A stretch of DNA of 64,000 bases from Comamonas flocculans (GTDB lineage Bacteria; Pseudomonadota; Gammaproteobacteria; Burkholderiales; Burkholderiaceae_C): assembly GCF_007954405.1 (NCBI RefSeq), contig NZ_CP042344.1, forward strand, positions 2,604,001-2,668,000, in the 5' to 3' direction. This document shows, piece by piece, positions 26,353 through 34,723 of this stretch (positions within the stretch are counted from its first letter, which is position 1; every line of letters begins with the position of its first letter). The position numbers and the translations under genes were made by a program. The notes beneath the pieces were generated by a model, which had not been told where the DNA came from, did no database searches, and saw only the letters and a list, made by a program, of their open reading frames with translations.

Positions 26353-28211
26353 GGGTGTTCCTGTGCAAGTTGCTGCAATACGTCGCTGAAAGCCTGCACC
26401 GCGAGCTGCATGTCGTCGGCGGTGGTGGATTCCAGCGGGTTGTGGCTGATGCCGTTGTTCTCGCCGCGCACGAAGAGCATGGCCTGGGGCAGGATCTGGT
26501 GGATCTTCATCGCGTCGTGTCCCGCGCCGCTGGGCATGCGGTGCACCGGCAGGCCGAGCTTTGCCACGGCCGCCTCCCAGTGCGCCTGCAGGGTCGCGTC
26601 GCTGGGGGCGCAGCTGGCCTGCATGCTGCGCTCGGCGACGTATTGCAGGCCGCGGCGCTGGCAGATTTCATTGAGCTTTTGCAGCACGTCGGCCACCAGC
26701 GCGTCGCGCTGGGTGTCGCTGGGCGCGCGCAGGTCCAGACTGAATTCGCAGCGCCCCGGCACCACGTTGACCGAGCCGTCGGGCACCTGCAGCATGCCCA
26801 TGGTGGCCACGCTGTCGCCGTCCTGCGTGGCGCGCTGCTCCATGTAGACGAGCAGTTCGGCGGCGGCGGCCGCCGCGTCGCGCCGGCGCTTCATCGGCGT
26901 GGTGCCGGCGTGGCTGGCCATGCCGGTGATGCTGCAGCGGTAGCGGCTGCTGGCGTTGATGCTGGTGACCACCGCGAGCGGCAGGCCCATTTCATTGAGC
27001 ACCGGACCTTGCTCGATGTGCACCTCAACGTAGCCCAGGTAATCGGCCGGGTCGCGCTTGAGCCTGGGGATTTCGGCGATGCACAGGCCGGCGTCTTCCA
27101 TTGCCTTGCGCATGGTGATGCCCTCGGCGTCCTCCTGATCGAGCCAAGCCGGATCGAAGGCGCCCACCAGCGCTCCAGAGCCGAGGAAGGTCGCCTTGTA
27201 GCGCTGGCCTTCCTCTTCGGCAAACGCCACCACTTCGATGCCGAAGGGCAGACGCCGACCCGCGCGGTGCAGCTCGCGCACGCAGGCCATGGGCACGAAG
27301 ATGCCCAGGCGCCCGTCGTACTTGCCGCCGTTGCGCACCGTGTCGTAGTGGCTGCCGGTCAGCAGGTATTGCGCCGGGGGCGCGCCGGTCGCGTCGTTGG
27401 CCGCGTCGCCCTCCTGGCGGTTGGCGGCCTCGCGGGCTGCGGCGCTTGCGCCGTCCGCGCCCGCGGCCTGCGCCGGCCGGTAGCGCCCGACGACGTTGCC
27501 CACGGCGTCGATCTGCACCTCGTCAAAGCCGCTCTCGCGCATCCACTGGCTGAGCTGCTCGGCGCAGGCGCGGTGCGCTTCGGTGAGGTAGGTGACGGTG
27601 AGCTGGCCTTTTTCCGCATGGCCCTGGTCGCTGTGGCGCGCCAGGCGCTCGTGCCAGTCCCAGACCTCGTTGCCCAGGCGCGGCTCCTGGCCGAACTTCT
27701 CGTTCAGGCGGATTTCCGCAATGCGGTGGATGTTGCGCAGGGCCTCGGCGCGTTCGAAGTCCGGGTGGTTGGCCAGGCGCCGCGCGAAGGTCTCGATGAT
27801 CTGCTGCTTGGCAAGACCCGTGCCGCGCGGCCCGCGCACCGCCAGGATGAAGGGGAAGCCGAAGCGGGCGTTGTAGTCGGCATTGAGCTGCTGGATGCGC
27901 GCGAACTCGTCGGGCGTGCAGTCGGTCAGGCCGGCCCTGTTCTGCTCCTGGGTCGATTCGGCCGTCAGCGTCCGGCTCATCATCGCCTTGCCGGCCAGCT
28001 CGGGGTGGGCGCGGATCAGGGCGAGCTGCGCTTCGACCCCCGCTTCCTGCACCGCCTGCACCAGGGCCCACTTGAGCTGGGCCAGCGTGGCGAAGGGGCG
28101 CTGGGTCAAGGCCTCTTCCGCAACCCAGGGGGAATGCTCGTAAATGCCGTCCAGCAGGCGCGGAGCGTCGGCCAGCGGGGCGGTATTGATCTCGTCCAGC
28201 GTCAAAGGCAT
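26349..28211 (-). CDS. uraD-allC: Fused OHCU decarboxylase-allantoate amidohydrolase
   Basis: A 620-residue bifunctional enzyme. Residues 1-175 are OHCU decarboxylase (UraD), with active-site His69 and Glu71 in IRAHPELAGKAM, which yields S-allantoin. Residues of about 195-615 are allantoate amidohydrolase, an M20/Zn enzyme, with GSHYDTVRNGGKYDG, AFAEEEGQRYKATFLGS, YVEVHIEQGPVLNEMG and MPSGAGHDAMKIHQILP. A low-complexity Ala/Gly insert (AQAAGADGASAAAREAANRQ) interrupts the early AllC domain and is probably a surface loop. The two activities are non-consecutive steps, with PuuE allantoinase between them. The operon order is puuE, this gene, M20. Confidence 0.93.
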   Translation of the reverse strand: MPLTLDEINTAPLADAPRLLDGIYEHSPWVAEEALTQRPFATLAQLKWALVQAVQEAGVEAQLALIRAHPELAGKAMMSRTLTAESTQEQNRAGLTDCTPDEFARIQQLNADYNARFGFPFILAVRGPRGTGLAKQQIIETFARRLANHPDFERAEALRNIHRIAEIRLNEKFGQEPRLGNEVWDWHERLARHSDQGHAEKGQLTVTYLTEAHRACAEQLSQWMRESGFDEVQIDAVGNVVGRYRPAQAAGADGASAAAREAANRQEGDAANDATGAPPAQYLLTGSHYDTVRNGGKYDGRLGIFVPMACVRELHRAGRRLPFGIEVVAFAEEEGQRYKATFLGSGALVGAFDPAWLDQEDAEGITMRKAMEDAGLCIAEIPRLKRDPADYLGYVEVHIEQGPVLNEMGLPLAVVTSINASSRYRCSITGMASHAGTTPMKRRRDAAAAAAELLVYMEQRATQDGDSVATMGMLQVPDGSVNVVPGRCEFSLDLRAPSDTQRDALVADVLQKLNEICQRRGLQYVAERSMQASCAPSDATLQAHWEAAVAKLGLPVHRMPSGAGHDAMKIHQILPQAMLFVRGENNGISHNPLESTTADDMQLAVQAFSDVLQQLAQEHP

Positions 28212-28226
28212 GGTGTTTCCTATCGA

Positions 28227-28279
28227 AAAGAGAGCTGCTGGCGCTTGTGTGGCAAGGGCTGGAGCCTGTTTTGCTCAAG
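28227..28279 (+). repeat. Dispersed hairpin repeat, copy B
   Basis: AGAGCTGCTGGCGCTTG, then GCAAGGGCTGGAGCCTG and TTTTGCTCAAG. It lies between the fused gene start and puuE and overlaps the puuE stop codon. This suggests the repeat trimmed or extended the end of puuE. Confidence 0.6.
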
Positions 28280-29237
28280 AAACCGCAGGGAACTGCCGCG
28301 CCCAGTGCCGCGCCAGGTCGATGCGCCGGCAGACCCACACCCGCTCATGGCGCGCGATGTGGTCGAGAAATCTCTGCAGTGCGACGAAGCGCCCCGGGCG
28401 CCCCACCATGCGGCAATGCAGGCCGACGGTCATCATCTTGGGTGCGTTCGGGCCTTCGGGGTCGCCTTCGGCGTAGAGCACGTCGAAGGCGTCGCGCATG
28501 TACTGGAAGAAGGGCTCGGCGTGCGAAAAGCCCTGGGGCAGGCCAAAGCGCATGTCGTTCACGTCCAGCGTGTAGGGCACGACGAGCTGCTGCGCCGTGC
28601 TGCCGTCGGTCTTGGCCACCTTCATCCAGAAGGGCAGGTCGTCGCCGTAGTAGTCGGCGTCGTAGGTGAAGCGCCCGGTATCGGCCACCAGGCGGTGGGT
28701 GTGGGGGCTGTCGCGCCCGGTGTACCAGCCCAGCGCGTGGTCGCCCTTGCCGCCATAGAGCTGGTCGAAGATTTCCAGGCACTGGTGCATGTGCGCGCGC
28801 TCCACGGCCTCGGGCACGTCCTGGTAGTGGATCCAGCGCAGGCCGTGGCAGGCGACCTCGTGGCCCAGCTCGTCAAAGGCCTGGGCCACCTCGCGGTGCT
28901 TCTGCAGCGCGGTGGCGATGCCGTAGACGGTGAGTGGCAGCCCCCGCTTTTCAAACTCGCGCAGGATGCGCCAGACGCCGGCGCGCGAGCCGTATTCGTA
29001 GATGCTCTCCATGCTCATGTGCCGCGCGGGGTAGGCCGCGGGGTTGAACAGTTCGGACAGGAACTGTTCGCTGCCCGCGTCGCCGTGCAGCACGCAGTTC
29101 TCTCCGCCCTCTTCGTAATTGAGCACGAAGGAGACCGCAATGCGCGCCCGCCCGGGCCAGTGCGGGTGCGGCGGCGTGCGGCCGTAGCCGATGAGGTCGC
29201 GCGGGTAGGCCGCGGTGGTGTCGTAGCAAGCGCTCAT
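28275..29237 (-). CDS. puuE: Allantoinase PuuE (polysaccharide deacetylase fold)
   Basis: A 320-residue cofactor-light allantoinase of the NodB/CE4 fold that opens allantoin to allantoate. Typical segments are RDLIGYGRTPPHPHWPGRAR, SFVLNYEEGGENCVLHGD, YEYGSRAGVWRILREFEKRG, ATALQKHREVAQAFDELGHE, VACHGLRWIHYQ, LGWYTGRDSPHTHRLV and VGLHCRMVGRPGRF. The length is normal. The ATG overlaps the stop of the upstream gntR gene (ATGA), so it is translated in the regulator's operon. The stop codon lies inside a dispersed repeat copy. Confidence 0.95.
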   Translation of the reverse strand: MSACYDTTAAYPRDLIGYGRTPPHPHWPGRARIAVSFVLNYEEGGENCVLHGDAGSEQFLSELFNPAAYPARHMSMESIYEYGSRAGVWRILREFEKRGLPLTVYGIATALQKHREVAQAFDELGHEVACHGLRWIHYQDVPEAVERAHMHQCLEIFDQLYGGKGDHALGWYTGRDSPHTHRLVADTGRFTYDADYYGDDLPFWMKVAKTDGSTAQQLVVPYTLDVNDMRFGLPQGFSHAEPFFQYMRDAFDVLYAEGDPEGPNAPKMMTVGLHCRMVGRPGRFVALQRFLDHIARHERVWVCRRIDLARHWARQFPAVS

Positions 29238-29917
29238 GGATTGGTGGCGGTCAGCGCCATGGAAAGGTCGTTGGTAGGCAGGTCGCGTTCGAACATCAGT
29301 CCGTCCTCGACGTTGTCCAGGTGTTCCTGCATCAGCCGCACCGCTGCGGCTTCGTCGCCGGCGACGATGGCGCCGAAGATGGCTTCGTGCTCCGCGTGCG
29401 AGTGTTCGGCCGCGGTGCTGCTCTGGTACATCAGCGTGATCAGCGCGCAGCGCGAGATCAGCTCGCCCAGCAGCTGGGCCAGCACCGCGTTGCCCATGAG
29501 CGTGGCGATCTGCACGTGAAAGTCGCCCAGCAGCTGGGTGCGCTCGCTCACGTCCTGGCCTTGCATGGCCTTGCGCTCGGCCTCCATGTGCTTCTTGAGC
29601 GCACGGATCTTGGCCGGCGTGCTCTCCGCCATGAAGGCGCGCACCGTGGCCAGCTCCAGCATGCGGCGCACCGCAAACACCTGGCGCGCCTCCTGCACCG
29701 AAGGGGTCGCGACGAAGGCGCCGCGCGCCGGCTCCAGGCGAATCAGGCGGTTCTGCGCCAGCTGGAACAGCGCTTGACGCACCAGCGTGCGTGAAACGCC
29801 GAAGTGGTCGGCCAGCTTCTGTTCGGCCAGCTTGGTGCCGGGCAGCAGACGGTGCTCGACGACGGCGCGGGTCAGGCTCTCGACGATCACCGCGGTGGTG
29901 GAGGCGGGGGTATCCAT
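29234..29917 (-). CDS. GntR-family regulator (FadR/FCD type) of purine genes
   Basis: A 227-residue repressor or activator. The N-terminal winged helix (KLADHFGVSRTLVRQALFQL) is followed by a helical FCD effector domain. Metal-binding histidine positions are seen around DFHVQIATLMGN and AEHSHAEHEAI. It is the first gene of the puuE operon. A perfect 10-bp inverted repeat lies 21-50 bases upstream. The same core recurs before three other purine units. The likely effector is a purine catabolite such as allantoin or urate, which cannot be told from sequence. The start is either 29917 or 29926; neither has a strong ribosome site. Confidence 0.85.
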   Translation of the reverse strand: MDTPASTTAVIVESLTRAVVEHRLLPGTKLAEQKLADHFGVSRTLVRQALFQLAQNRLIRLEPARGAFVATPSVQEARQVFAVRRMLELATVRAFMAESTPAKIRALKKHMEAERKAMQGQDVSERTQLLGDFHVQIATLMGNAVLAQLLGELISRCALITLMYQSSTAAEHSHAEHEAIFGAIVAGDEAAAVRLMQEHLDNVEDGLMFERDLPTNDLSMALTATNP

Positions 29918-29937
29918 GCGTTCCATGATATCGCGTG

Positions 29938-29967
29938 AACACAAAAACTGCATACACTTTTTGTGTT
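29938..29967 (-). promoter_or_regulatory. Purine-regulon operator candidate 2 (gntR-puuE operon)
   Basis: Perfect inverted repeat AACACAAAAA / TTTTTGTGTT around CTGCATACAC. The spacer carries the GCATAC core shared with the other three sites. Its position directly before the regulator gene suggests autoregulation. Confidence 0.65.
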
Positions 29968-30004
29968 CCATCGGCACCGCAGGCGGCGGTTCCGTTCGTC
30001 CTTT

Positions 30005-30022
30005 TGTAGGTTGTGTCCGACA
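30005..30022. promoter_or_regulatory. TGTAGG-N6-CCGACA motif upstream of DUF2945 gene
   Basis: TGTAGG, six bases, CCGACA. The same half-sites and spacing occur at 36125-36142 upstream of the DUF1328 gene. The near-palindrome suggests a shared regulator of stress-type genes. Confidence 0.4.
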
Positions 30023-30204
30023 GGGCGCCGCTCGGTTGGCCGACGCGGGCGTGCGCCGGCAGCCGATGTCCTCGCCCGCCCCTGTTGCCTAGCATGAAGT
30101 CAGCGGCACGGGCCACCGCCCCGCCGCCAGGGCGCAGCGGCCGAGGCAAACGGCGCGCCCGGCGGGCGGCCGGCTGTCGGCATGCCGCTTGCAAGGAGGA
30201 AAGC

Positions 30205-30420
30205 ATGGGCAAGGAATACCAGACGGGCGACCACGTGAGCTGGAACTCGGAAGCCGGACGCGTGCGCGGCACCATCGGCAAGGTGCACAAGAGCGACTTC
30301 CAGTGGAAGGGCCACCAGCGCCACGCCAGCAGCGAGGAGCCGCAGTACGAAATCAAGAGCGACAAGACGGAGCACGTGGCAGTACACAAGGGCAGCGCAC
30401 TGCGGCTGCTGCGCAGTTGA
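30205..30420 (+). CDS. DUF2945 small basic protein
   Basis: A 71-residue protein with the pattern MGKEYQTGDHVSWNSEAGRV and GTIGKVHKSDFQWKGHQRHA, then PQYEIKSDKTEHVAVHKGSALRLL. This is a DUF2945/HVA1-type Tudor-like fold. The ribosome site AAGGAGGA is strong. The family is known in bacteria and fungi as stress- or virulence-associated, but its molecular function is undefined. It stands alone between the purine operon promoter and the solute-binding protein gene. It has a stress-type motif 180 bp upstream. Confidence 0.85.
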   Translation: MGKEYQTGDHVSWNSEAGRVRGTIGKVHKSDFQWKGHQRHASSEEPQYEIKSDKTEHVAVHKGSALRLLRS

Positions 30421-30493
30421 GCGGCGCGCTGCAGGCGCGCGCCTGCATGCCGTCGCGGGCTTGCAGGCTGGCTGTCAACCTGGGAGATACACC

Positions 30494-31564
30494 ATGAAGA
30501 AGCTTGTCGGCGCTCTGGTGCTGGCCGCGGTCGCCGCGGCGATGGCGCTGCCAGCCCGCGCGCAGAACGCCACGATCGACGTCTATTCCGGCCGAGGCCA
30601 GACGGCCGACGAGGCCTTTTTCGCCGACTTCGTCAGCACCACCTCGATCGAGGTCAACCGCACCGAGAACACCGGGCCGGCCACTCTCGAGGCACTGCGC
30701 AACGAAGGCGCCGATTCGCCCGCCGACGTGGTGCTGCTCGACGGTATCGCGCTGCTGGCGCAGGCCGAGGCCGAGGGCCTGCTGCAGCCGCTGCGCTCCG
30801 ACGCGCTGCAGGCGGCGGTGCCCGCGGCCCTGCGCGCGGCGCCCGACGGCGAAGGCGCCACCGCCTGGTTCGGCTTTGCGCGCAATGCCCGCATCGTGGT
30901 CTATCAGGGCGAGCAGGTGGACGCCGCGGACGTGGACAGCTACCTGAAGCTGGCCAGCGAGCGCAACCGCGGCAAGCTGTGCATGGCCGGGGCGCACACC
31001 CCGGCCAACCTCGGGCTGATCGCTGCGGTCATCGAGCATGAAGGCAGCGCCGGCGCACGCCGCTGGCTCAGCGGCGTCAAGGCCAATCTGGCGCGCGCGC
31101 CCGAAGGCAGCGATACCGACCAGATCCGCGCGGTGCTTGCCGGCACCTGCAAGATTGCGCTGGTGGGCCAGGCCGACCTGGCGCGCCTGATGCAGTCGGA
31201 CGTGCGCTCCGACCGCGACGCGGCCAGGGCGCTTGCGGTGAGCTTCCCCAACCAGGGCAGCTGGGGCACGCATGTGGACGTTTCAGGCGCCGCGCTGGCG
31301 CGCCATGCCAAACACCCGGCGCAGGCACGCGAGTTTTTGCACTACCTGGCCAGCGCCCAGGGCCAGAACCTGTTTGCCAATGGCAACAACGACTGGCCGG
31401 TGGTGCGCAAGTTCAGGTTCGACAACCCCGAGCTCAAGACCCTGCTCGGCGCGCGCGAGGACTTCAAGGCCGATGCCACGGCGCTGGCCAGGATTGCGCG
31501 CCAGCTCGGCGCCGCGCGCCAGATGGCCGAGCAGGTCGGCTTCGACCGGTCGCAGCGGCCTTGA
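30494..31564 (+). CDS. Periplasmic solute-binding protein, Fe(III)-binding family but lacking iron tyrosines
   Basis: A 356-residue protein with a signal peptide (MKKLVGALVLAAVAAAMALP, cleavage after ARA). It follows the FutA/FbpA-type fold throughout: FFADFVSTTSIEVNRTE, DVVLLDGIALLAQAEAEGLL, AVSFPNQGSWGTHVDVSGAA, HPAQAREFLHYLASAQGQNL and FANGNNDWPVVR. At residues 225-228 GQAD replaces the usual NTYY, and the upstream tyrosine segment reads HTPANLGL instead of the IYNLSL type. The Fe(III)-binding tyrosines are therefore missing. No permease or ATPase gene follows. It may bind another ligand or be an orphan. Confidence 0.8.
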   Translation: MKKLVGALVLAAVAAAMALPARAQNATIDVYSGRGQTADEAFFADFVSTTSIEVNRTENTGPATLEALRNEGADSPADVVLLDGIALLAQAEAEGLLQPLRSDALQAAVPAALRAAPDGEGATAWFGFARNARIVVYQGEQVDAADVDSYLKLASERNRGKLCMAGAHTPANLGLIAAVIEHEGSAGARRWLSGVKANLARAPEGSDTDQIRAVLAGTCKIALVGQADLARLMQSDVRSDRDAARALAVSFPNQGSWGTHVDVSGAALARHAKHPAQAREFLHYLASAQGQNLFANGNNDWPVVRKFRFDNPELKTLLGAREDFKADATALARIARQLGAARQMAEQVGFDRSQRP

Positions 31565-31798
31565 GCTTTCATGGGCGCCCGGCGTAGCCGCCATGGCGGC
31601 TGCGTGGTGCGCCCCGTTCGTGCCCGGCGCGCACAGAACGCGCCGCTCTCTGAGCGCCAGACTTCCGCTAGTCCTACAAGCCCGGGCGCCCGCGCTGCCG
31701 AGAATGAAATTTCCGGCAGCCACTCCACTTCGGCCCTCTCGGCCCCGCGGGGCGGGCGCCTCAAGCCCGCAGCGGGCAATGCAATTTCGAGGTAGCAA

Positions 31799-33451
31799 AT
31801 GCAAGGCATGGAGATGGCGGGAGCCCTGGACGAGACAAGCTTCAAACGTGCGGGCGAGCGCCTGCCCTTCAGCCGCCGGCAGCTGCTGGCCACCATAGGC
31901 AAGGTGGCGGGCGGCGCCGCGATGTACCAGGCGATGAGCACGCTGGGCTTTGCCGCCCAGAGCGGGCAGTACCAGTACAACGGTCCGATCAAGCTGGAAG
32001 GTGCCAAACCAGGCTCTTCCGTGGTCATTTTGGGCGCGGGCCTGGCCGGCATGGTTGCCGCCTACGAGCTGCGCCGCGCGGGCTACCAGGTGCAGATCCT
32101 CGAATACCAGGACCGCGCGGGCGGGCGCTGCTACACGCTGCGCGGCGGCGACAGCGTCGAGGAAATCGACGCCAGCGTGCAGAAGGTGCAGTTCGCCAGG
32201 GGCAACTACCTCAACCCCGGCCCCTGGCGCGTGCCCTACCACCACGTGGCGCTGCTCGACTACTACAAGAAGCTGGGCGTGGAGATCGAGCCCTTCAACA
32301 TGTTCAACCACAACGCCTACCTGCATGCCGATGGCGAGCTGGGGGGCAAGCCCGTGCGCGCCCACGAGGTCTACAGCGATGTGCGCGGCCATGTGGCCGA
32401 GCTGCTGGCCAAGAGCGTGCGCCAGAACGCGCTCGACGACGCGGTCTCGGGCGAGGACGCGCAAAAGCTCCTCGCCAGCCTGAAGGACTGGGGTTTTCTC
32501 GACAAGCAATACCGCTACGCCAAGAACATGCAGACCAGCATGGCGCGCGGCTACGCGGTGGAGCCGGGTGGCGGCCTGATGCCGGTGGCCCGGCCCTCGC
32601 AGCCCATAGGCCTGAAGGACCTCGTTGGCACCAACCTCTGGAGCATGCTGGGCGTCTTCAACATGCACGAGTTCGCGACCACGATGTTCGAGCCCAAGGG
32701 TGGCATGGACATGCTGGCCCAGGCCTTTGCGCGCGAGCTCAAGGACGTGATCCGGCTGCGCTCGCAGGTGGTGCGCATCGAGCAGGGCGCGGACGGCGTC
32801 ACCATCAGCTACAAGGACCGCGGCGACCCGGACAACGTGCTCAAGGCCCGCGCCGACTGGTGCGTGTGCACCATTCCCGCATCCGTCCTCTCGCAGCTCG
32901 AGGAGATCCAGGTGGGCAAGCCCATGCTGGACGCCATCCAGAGCCTGCCCTACGGCTCCTCGGTGAAGATCGGGCTGGAATTCAACCGCCGCTTCTGGGA
33001 AGAGGACGAGCGCATCTACGGCGGCATCAGCTACACCAGTCTGCCGATCGAGCAGATCTCCTACCCCTCCACCGGCTATCTGAGCAGCGGCCCCGCGGTG
33101 CTGCTCGGCTCCTACACCTACGAAAACACCAACAGCTACCGCTTCACCGCCATGTCGCCCGAAGAGCGCGTGCGCCTGGCGGTGGAGTGGGGTTCGAGGA
33201 TCCACCCCCAGTACAAGAAGGAATTTCGCAGCGGCGTGGCGCTGGCCTGGCACCGCATGCCGTGGATCCATGGCTGCTACGGGCTGTGGAACGACGCTCT
33301 GCGCGCCGCCCACTACGACGACCTCGCGGCGATCGACGGGCGCATCGTGCTGGCGGGCGAGCACGTGTCCTACATCCCGGCCTGGCAGGAAGGCGCGATT
33401 CTTTCCTCGCTGGACGCGATCACGCGCCTGCACGCCAAGGCCAGTGCCTGA
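31799..33451 (+). CDS. Tat-exported flavin amine oxidase
   Basis: A 550-residue FAD amine oxidase. Near residues 25-50 the sequence LPFSRRQLLATIGKVAGGAA resembles a twin-arginine signal. The FAD-binding motif VVILGAGLAGMVAAYELRRAG and the GG doublet AGGRCYTLRGG are clear. The C-terminal FAD motif is GRIVLAGEHVSYIPAWQEGA. Typical amine oxidase segments such as SVKIGLEFNRRFWEEDERIY also occur. The ribosome site GAGG lies before the ATG. A c-type cytochrome gene and a RidA-like lipoprotein gene follow in the same direction, suggesting periplasmic amine oxidation coupled to the respiratory chain. The substrate is unknown. Confidence 0.85.
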   Translation: MQGMEMAGALDETSFKRAGERLPFSRRQLLATIGKVAGGAAMYQAMSTLGFAAQSGQYQYNGPIKLEGAKPGSSVVILGAGLAGMVAAYELRRAGYQVQILEYQDRAGGRCYTLRGGDSVEEIDASVQKVQFARGNYLNPGPWRVPYHHVALLDYYKKLGVEIEPFNMFNHNAYLHADGELGGKPVRAHEVYSDVRGHVAELLAKSVRQNALDDAVSGEDAQKLLASLKDWGFLDKQYRYAKNMQTSMARGYAVEPGGGLMPVARPSQPIGLKDLVGTNLWSMLGVFNMHEFATTMFEPKGGMDMLAQAFARELKDVIRLRSQVVRIEQGADGVTISYKDRGDPDNVLKARADWCVCTIPASVLSQLEEIQVGKPMLDAIQSLPYGSSVKIGLEFNRRFWEEDERIYGGISYTSLPIEQISYPSTGYLSSGPAVLLGSYTYENTNSYRFTAMSPEERVRLAVEWGSRIHPQYKKEFRSGVALAWHRMPWIHGCYGLWNDALRAAHYDDLAAIDGRIVLAGEHVSYIPAWQEGAILSSLDAITRLHAKASA

Positions 33452-33476
33452 GCGTGCCTCACATGGAGAGAACGAC

Positions 33477-33962
33477 ATGAGGAATTTTCTGAAATACGCC
33501 GCCGCAGCCAGCGCCGTGGCCTGCGGGCTGGGATGGGCTGTCGCTTCGTCCGCTGCCGATGCCGAGGCCGGCGGCGCGCCCGACGCCCAACTGCAGAAGC
33601 TGATGGACAGCTTCTCTGCCTCGCGCGACGTCAATACCCAAAAGGGCGGGGCAGCCATCTATGCCACGGTCTGCGCTGGTTGCCACATGCCCGAAGGGCA
33701 GGGCGCCACGGGTGACGGCTTCTACCCCAAGCTGGCCGACAACCAGCGCCTGGCGGCCGGGGCCTATCCCATGACCGTGATCATCACCGGCCTGCACGGC
33801 ATGCCGTCGTTCGCCAACCGGCTGGACGACGAGCAGGTGGCGGCGGCGGTCAACTACATCCGCACCCACTTCGGCAACGACTACAGCGACGCGATTGCGC
33901 CCGCGCAGGTGGCCGAGCTGCGCAAGCAGGCGGCGCCCGATCCGCACAGCTCCTACGACTGA
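33477..33962 (+). CDS. Periplasmic c-type cytochrome
   Basis: A 161-residue protein with an N-terminal signal peptide (KYAAAASAVACGLGWAVASS) and one haem site, CAGCH in VCAGCHMPEGQGATGDGFYP. The axial Met is probably in the ITGLHGMPSFANRLDDEQ region. The fold matches the single-haem cytochrome c class found beside dehydrogenases. It starts 25 bases after the amine oxidase stop and is probably its electron acceptor. It ends 38 bases before the RidA-like gene. Confidence 0.9.
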   Translation: MRNFLKYAAAASAVACGLGWAVASSAADAEAGGAPDAQLQKLMDSFSASRDVNTQKGGAAIYATVCAGCHMPEGQGATGDGFYPKLADNQRLAAGAYPMTVIITGLHGMPSFANRLDDEQVAAAVNYIRTHFGNDYSDAIAPAQVAELRKQAAPDPHSSYD

Positions 33963-34000
33963 GCGCAGCGCGCGCTCCTTTTCCACGAAGGACGGTTCCC

Positions 34001-34543
34001 ATGAAACAAGATCTGCGCGCCCGGATGGGCAGCGTTGCGGGCGCGGGCCTGCTTCTGGGCGCACTGGCCCTGGCCGGCTGCGCCCAACCGGCGCCTGAGC
34101 GCGCGAGCGTCGCGGCGCCCCCGCCCAGCCAGGTGGTACGCCACCCGGTGGCGAACTTTCCCATCTCCTCGGCGGTGGAGGTGCCCGCGGGTGCGTCCAC
34201 CGTCTACCTGTCTGGCACCGTGCCGCCGCAGCGCGCGGACGGCAGCTACGGCAACATGCAAGAGCAGACCACCGGCGTCCTGCAGAGCATCTCGGCCCAG
34301 CTGGCGCAGCTCGGCCTGGGCATGGGCGACGTGGTGCGCATGCAGGCCTTCCTGGTCGGCGACCGCCGCCAGGGCGGCAGGCTGGACTTCGACGGCTTCA
34401 TGCGCGGCTATACGCGCTTTTTCGGCACGGCAGAGCAGCCCAGGCTGCCGGCGCGTTCGGCCTTCCAGGTTGCCGCGCTGGGCCATCCCGAGTGGCTGGT
34501 GGAGATCGAAGTCACCGCCGTGCGCCTGCCCGCGGACCGCTGA
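34001..34543 (+). CDS. RidA-family lipoprotein
   Basis: A 180-residue protein. It has a lipoprotein signal with lipobox LALAGC near residue 27, then a RidA/YjgF domain (VYLSGTVPPQRADGSYGNMQ, LGLGMGDVVRMQAFLVGD, LPARSAFQVAALGHPEWLVE, IEVTAVRLP). RidA proteins hydrolyse reactive imines and enamines; the conserved arginine is probably in RLPARSAF. A membrane-anchored periplasmic RidA is unusual. It follows an amine oxidase whose primary product is an imine. It would therefore be well placed to hydrolyse that product, although this is an inference from gene order. Confidence 0.85.
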   Translation: MKQDLRARMGSVAGAGLLLGALALAGCAQPAPERASVAAPPPSQVVRHPVANFPISSAVEVPAGASTVYLSGTVPPQRADGSYGNMQEQTTGVLQSISAQLAQLGLGMGDVVRMQAFLVGDRRQGGRLDFDGFMRGYTRFFGTAEQPRLPARSAFQVAALGHPEWLVEIEVTAVRLPADR

Positions 34544-34665
34544 GCGCGGCACCCGCTGCGCCCGCTTCCTCACCTCGCAAATGCCCTGCCCATCGGCGTG
34601 ACCGGCCCAGGCCGGTGAACCTCGTGGGCGTGGCGCGGGCAGCGCCGCCAGCGCGCGCGGCAAAG

Positions 34666-34705
34666 ACAAAAAGACGCCCATGCGGCACGAGGCCGTATGG
34701 GCGCC
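34666..34705 (-). terminator. Terminator of the PRC-barrel gene
   Basis: On the minus strand GGCGCCCATACGGC pairs with GCCGCATGGGCGTC around CTCGT, followed by TTTTTGTC. The hairpin sits between the convergent RidA-like and PRC-barrel genes. Confidence 0.7.
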
Positions 34706-34723
34706 AAGGGGGCTTGCCTGGAT

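Noticed and set aside
30494..34543. Solute-binding protein and amine oxidase as one operon
   Set aside because: A 234-base gap with no gene separates them and the oxidase has its own ribosome site, so cotranscription cannot be assumed.
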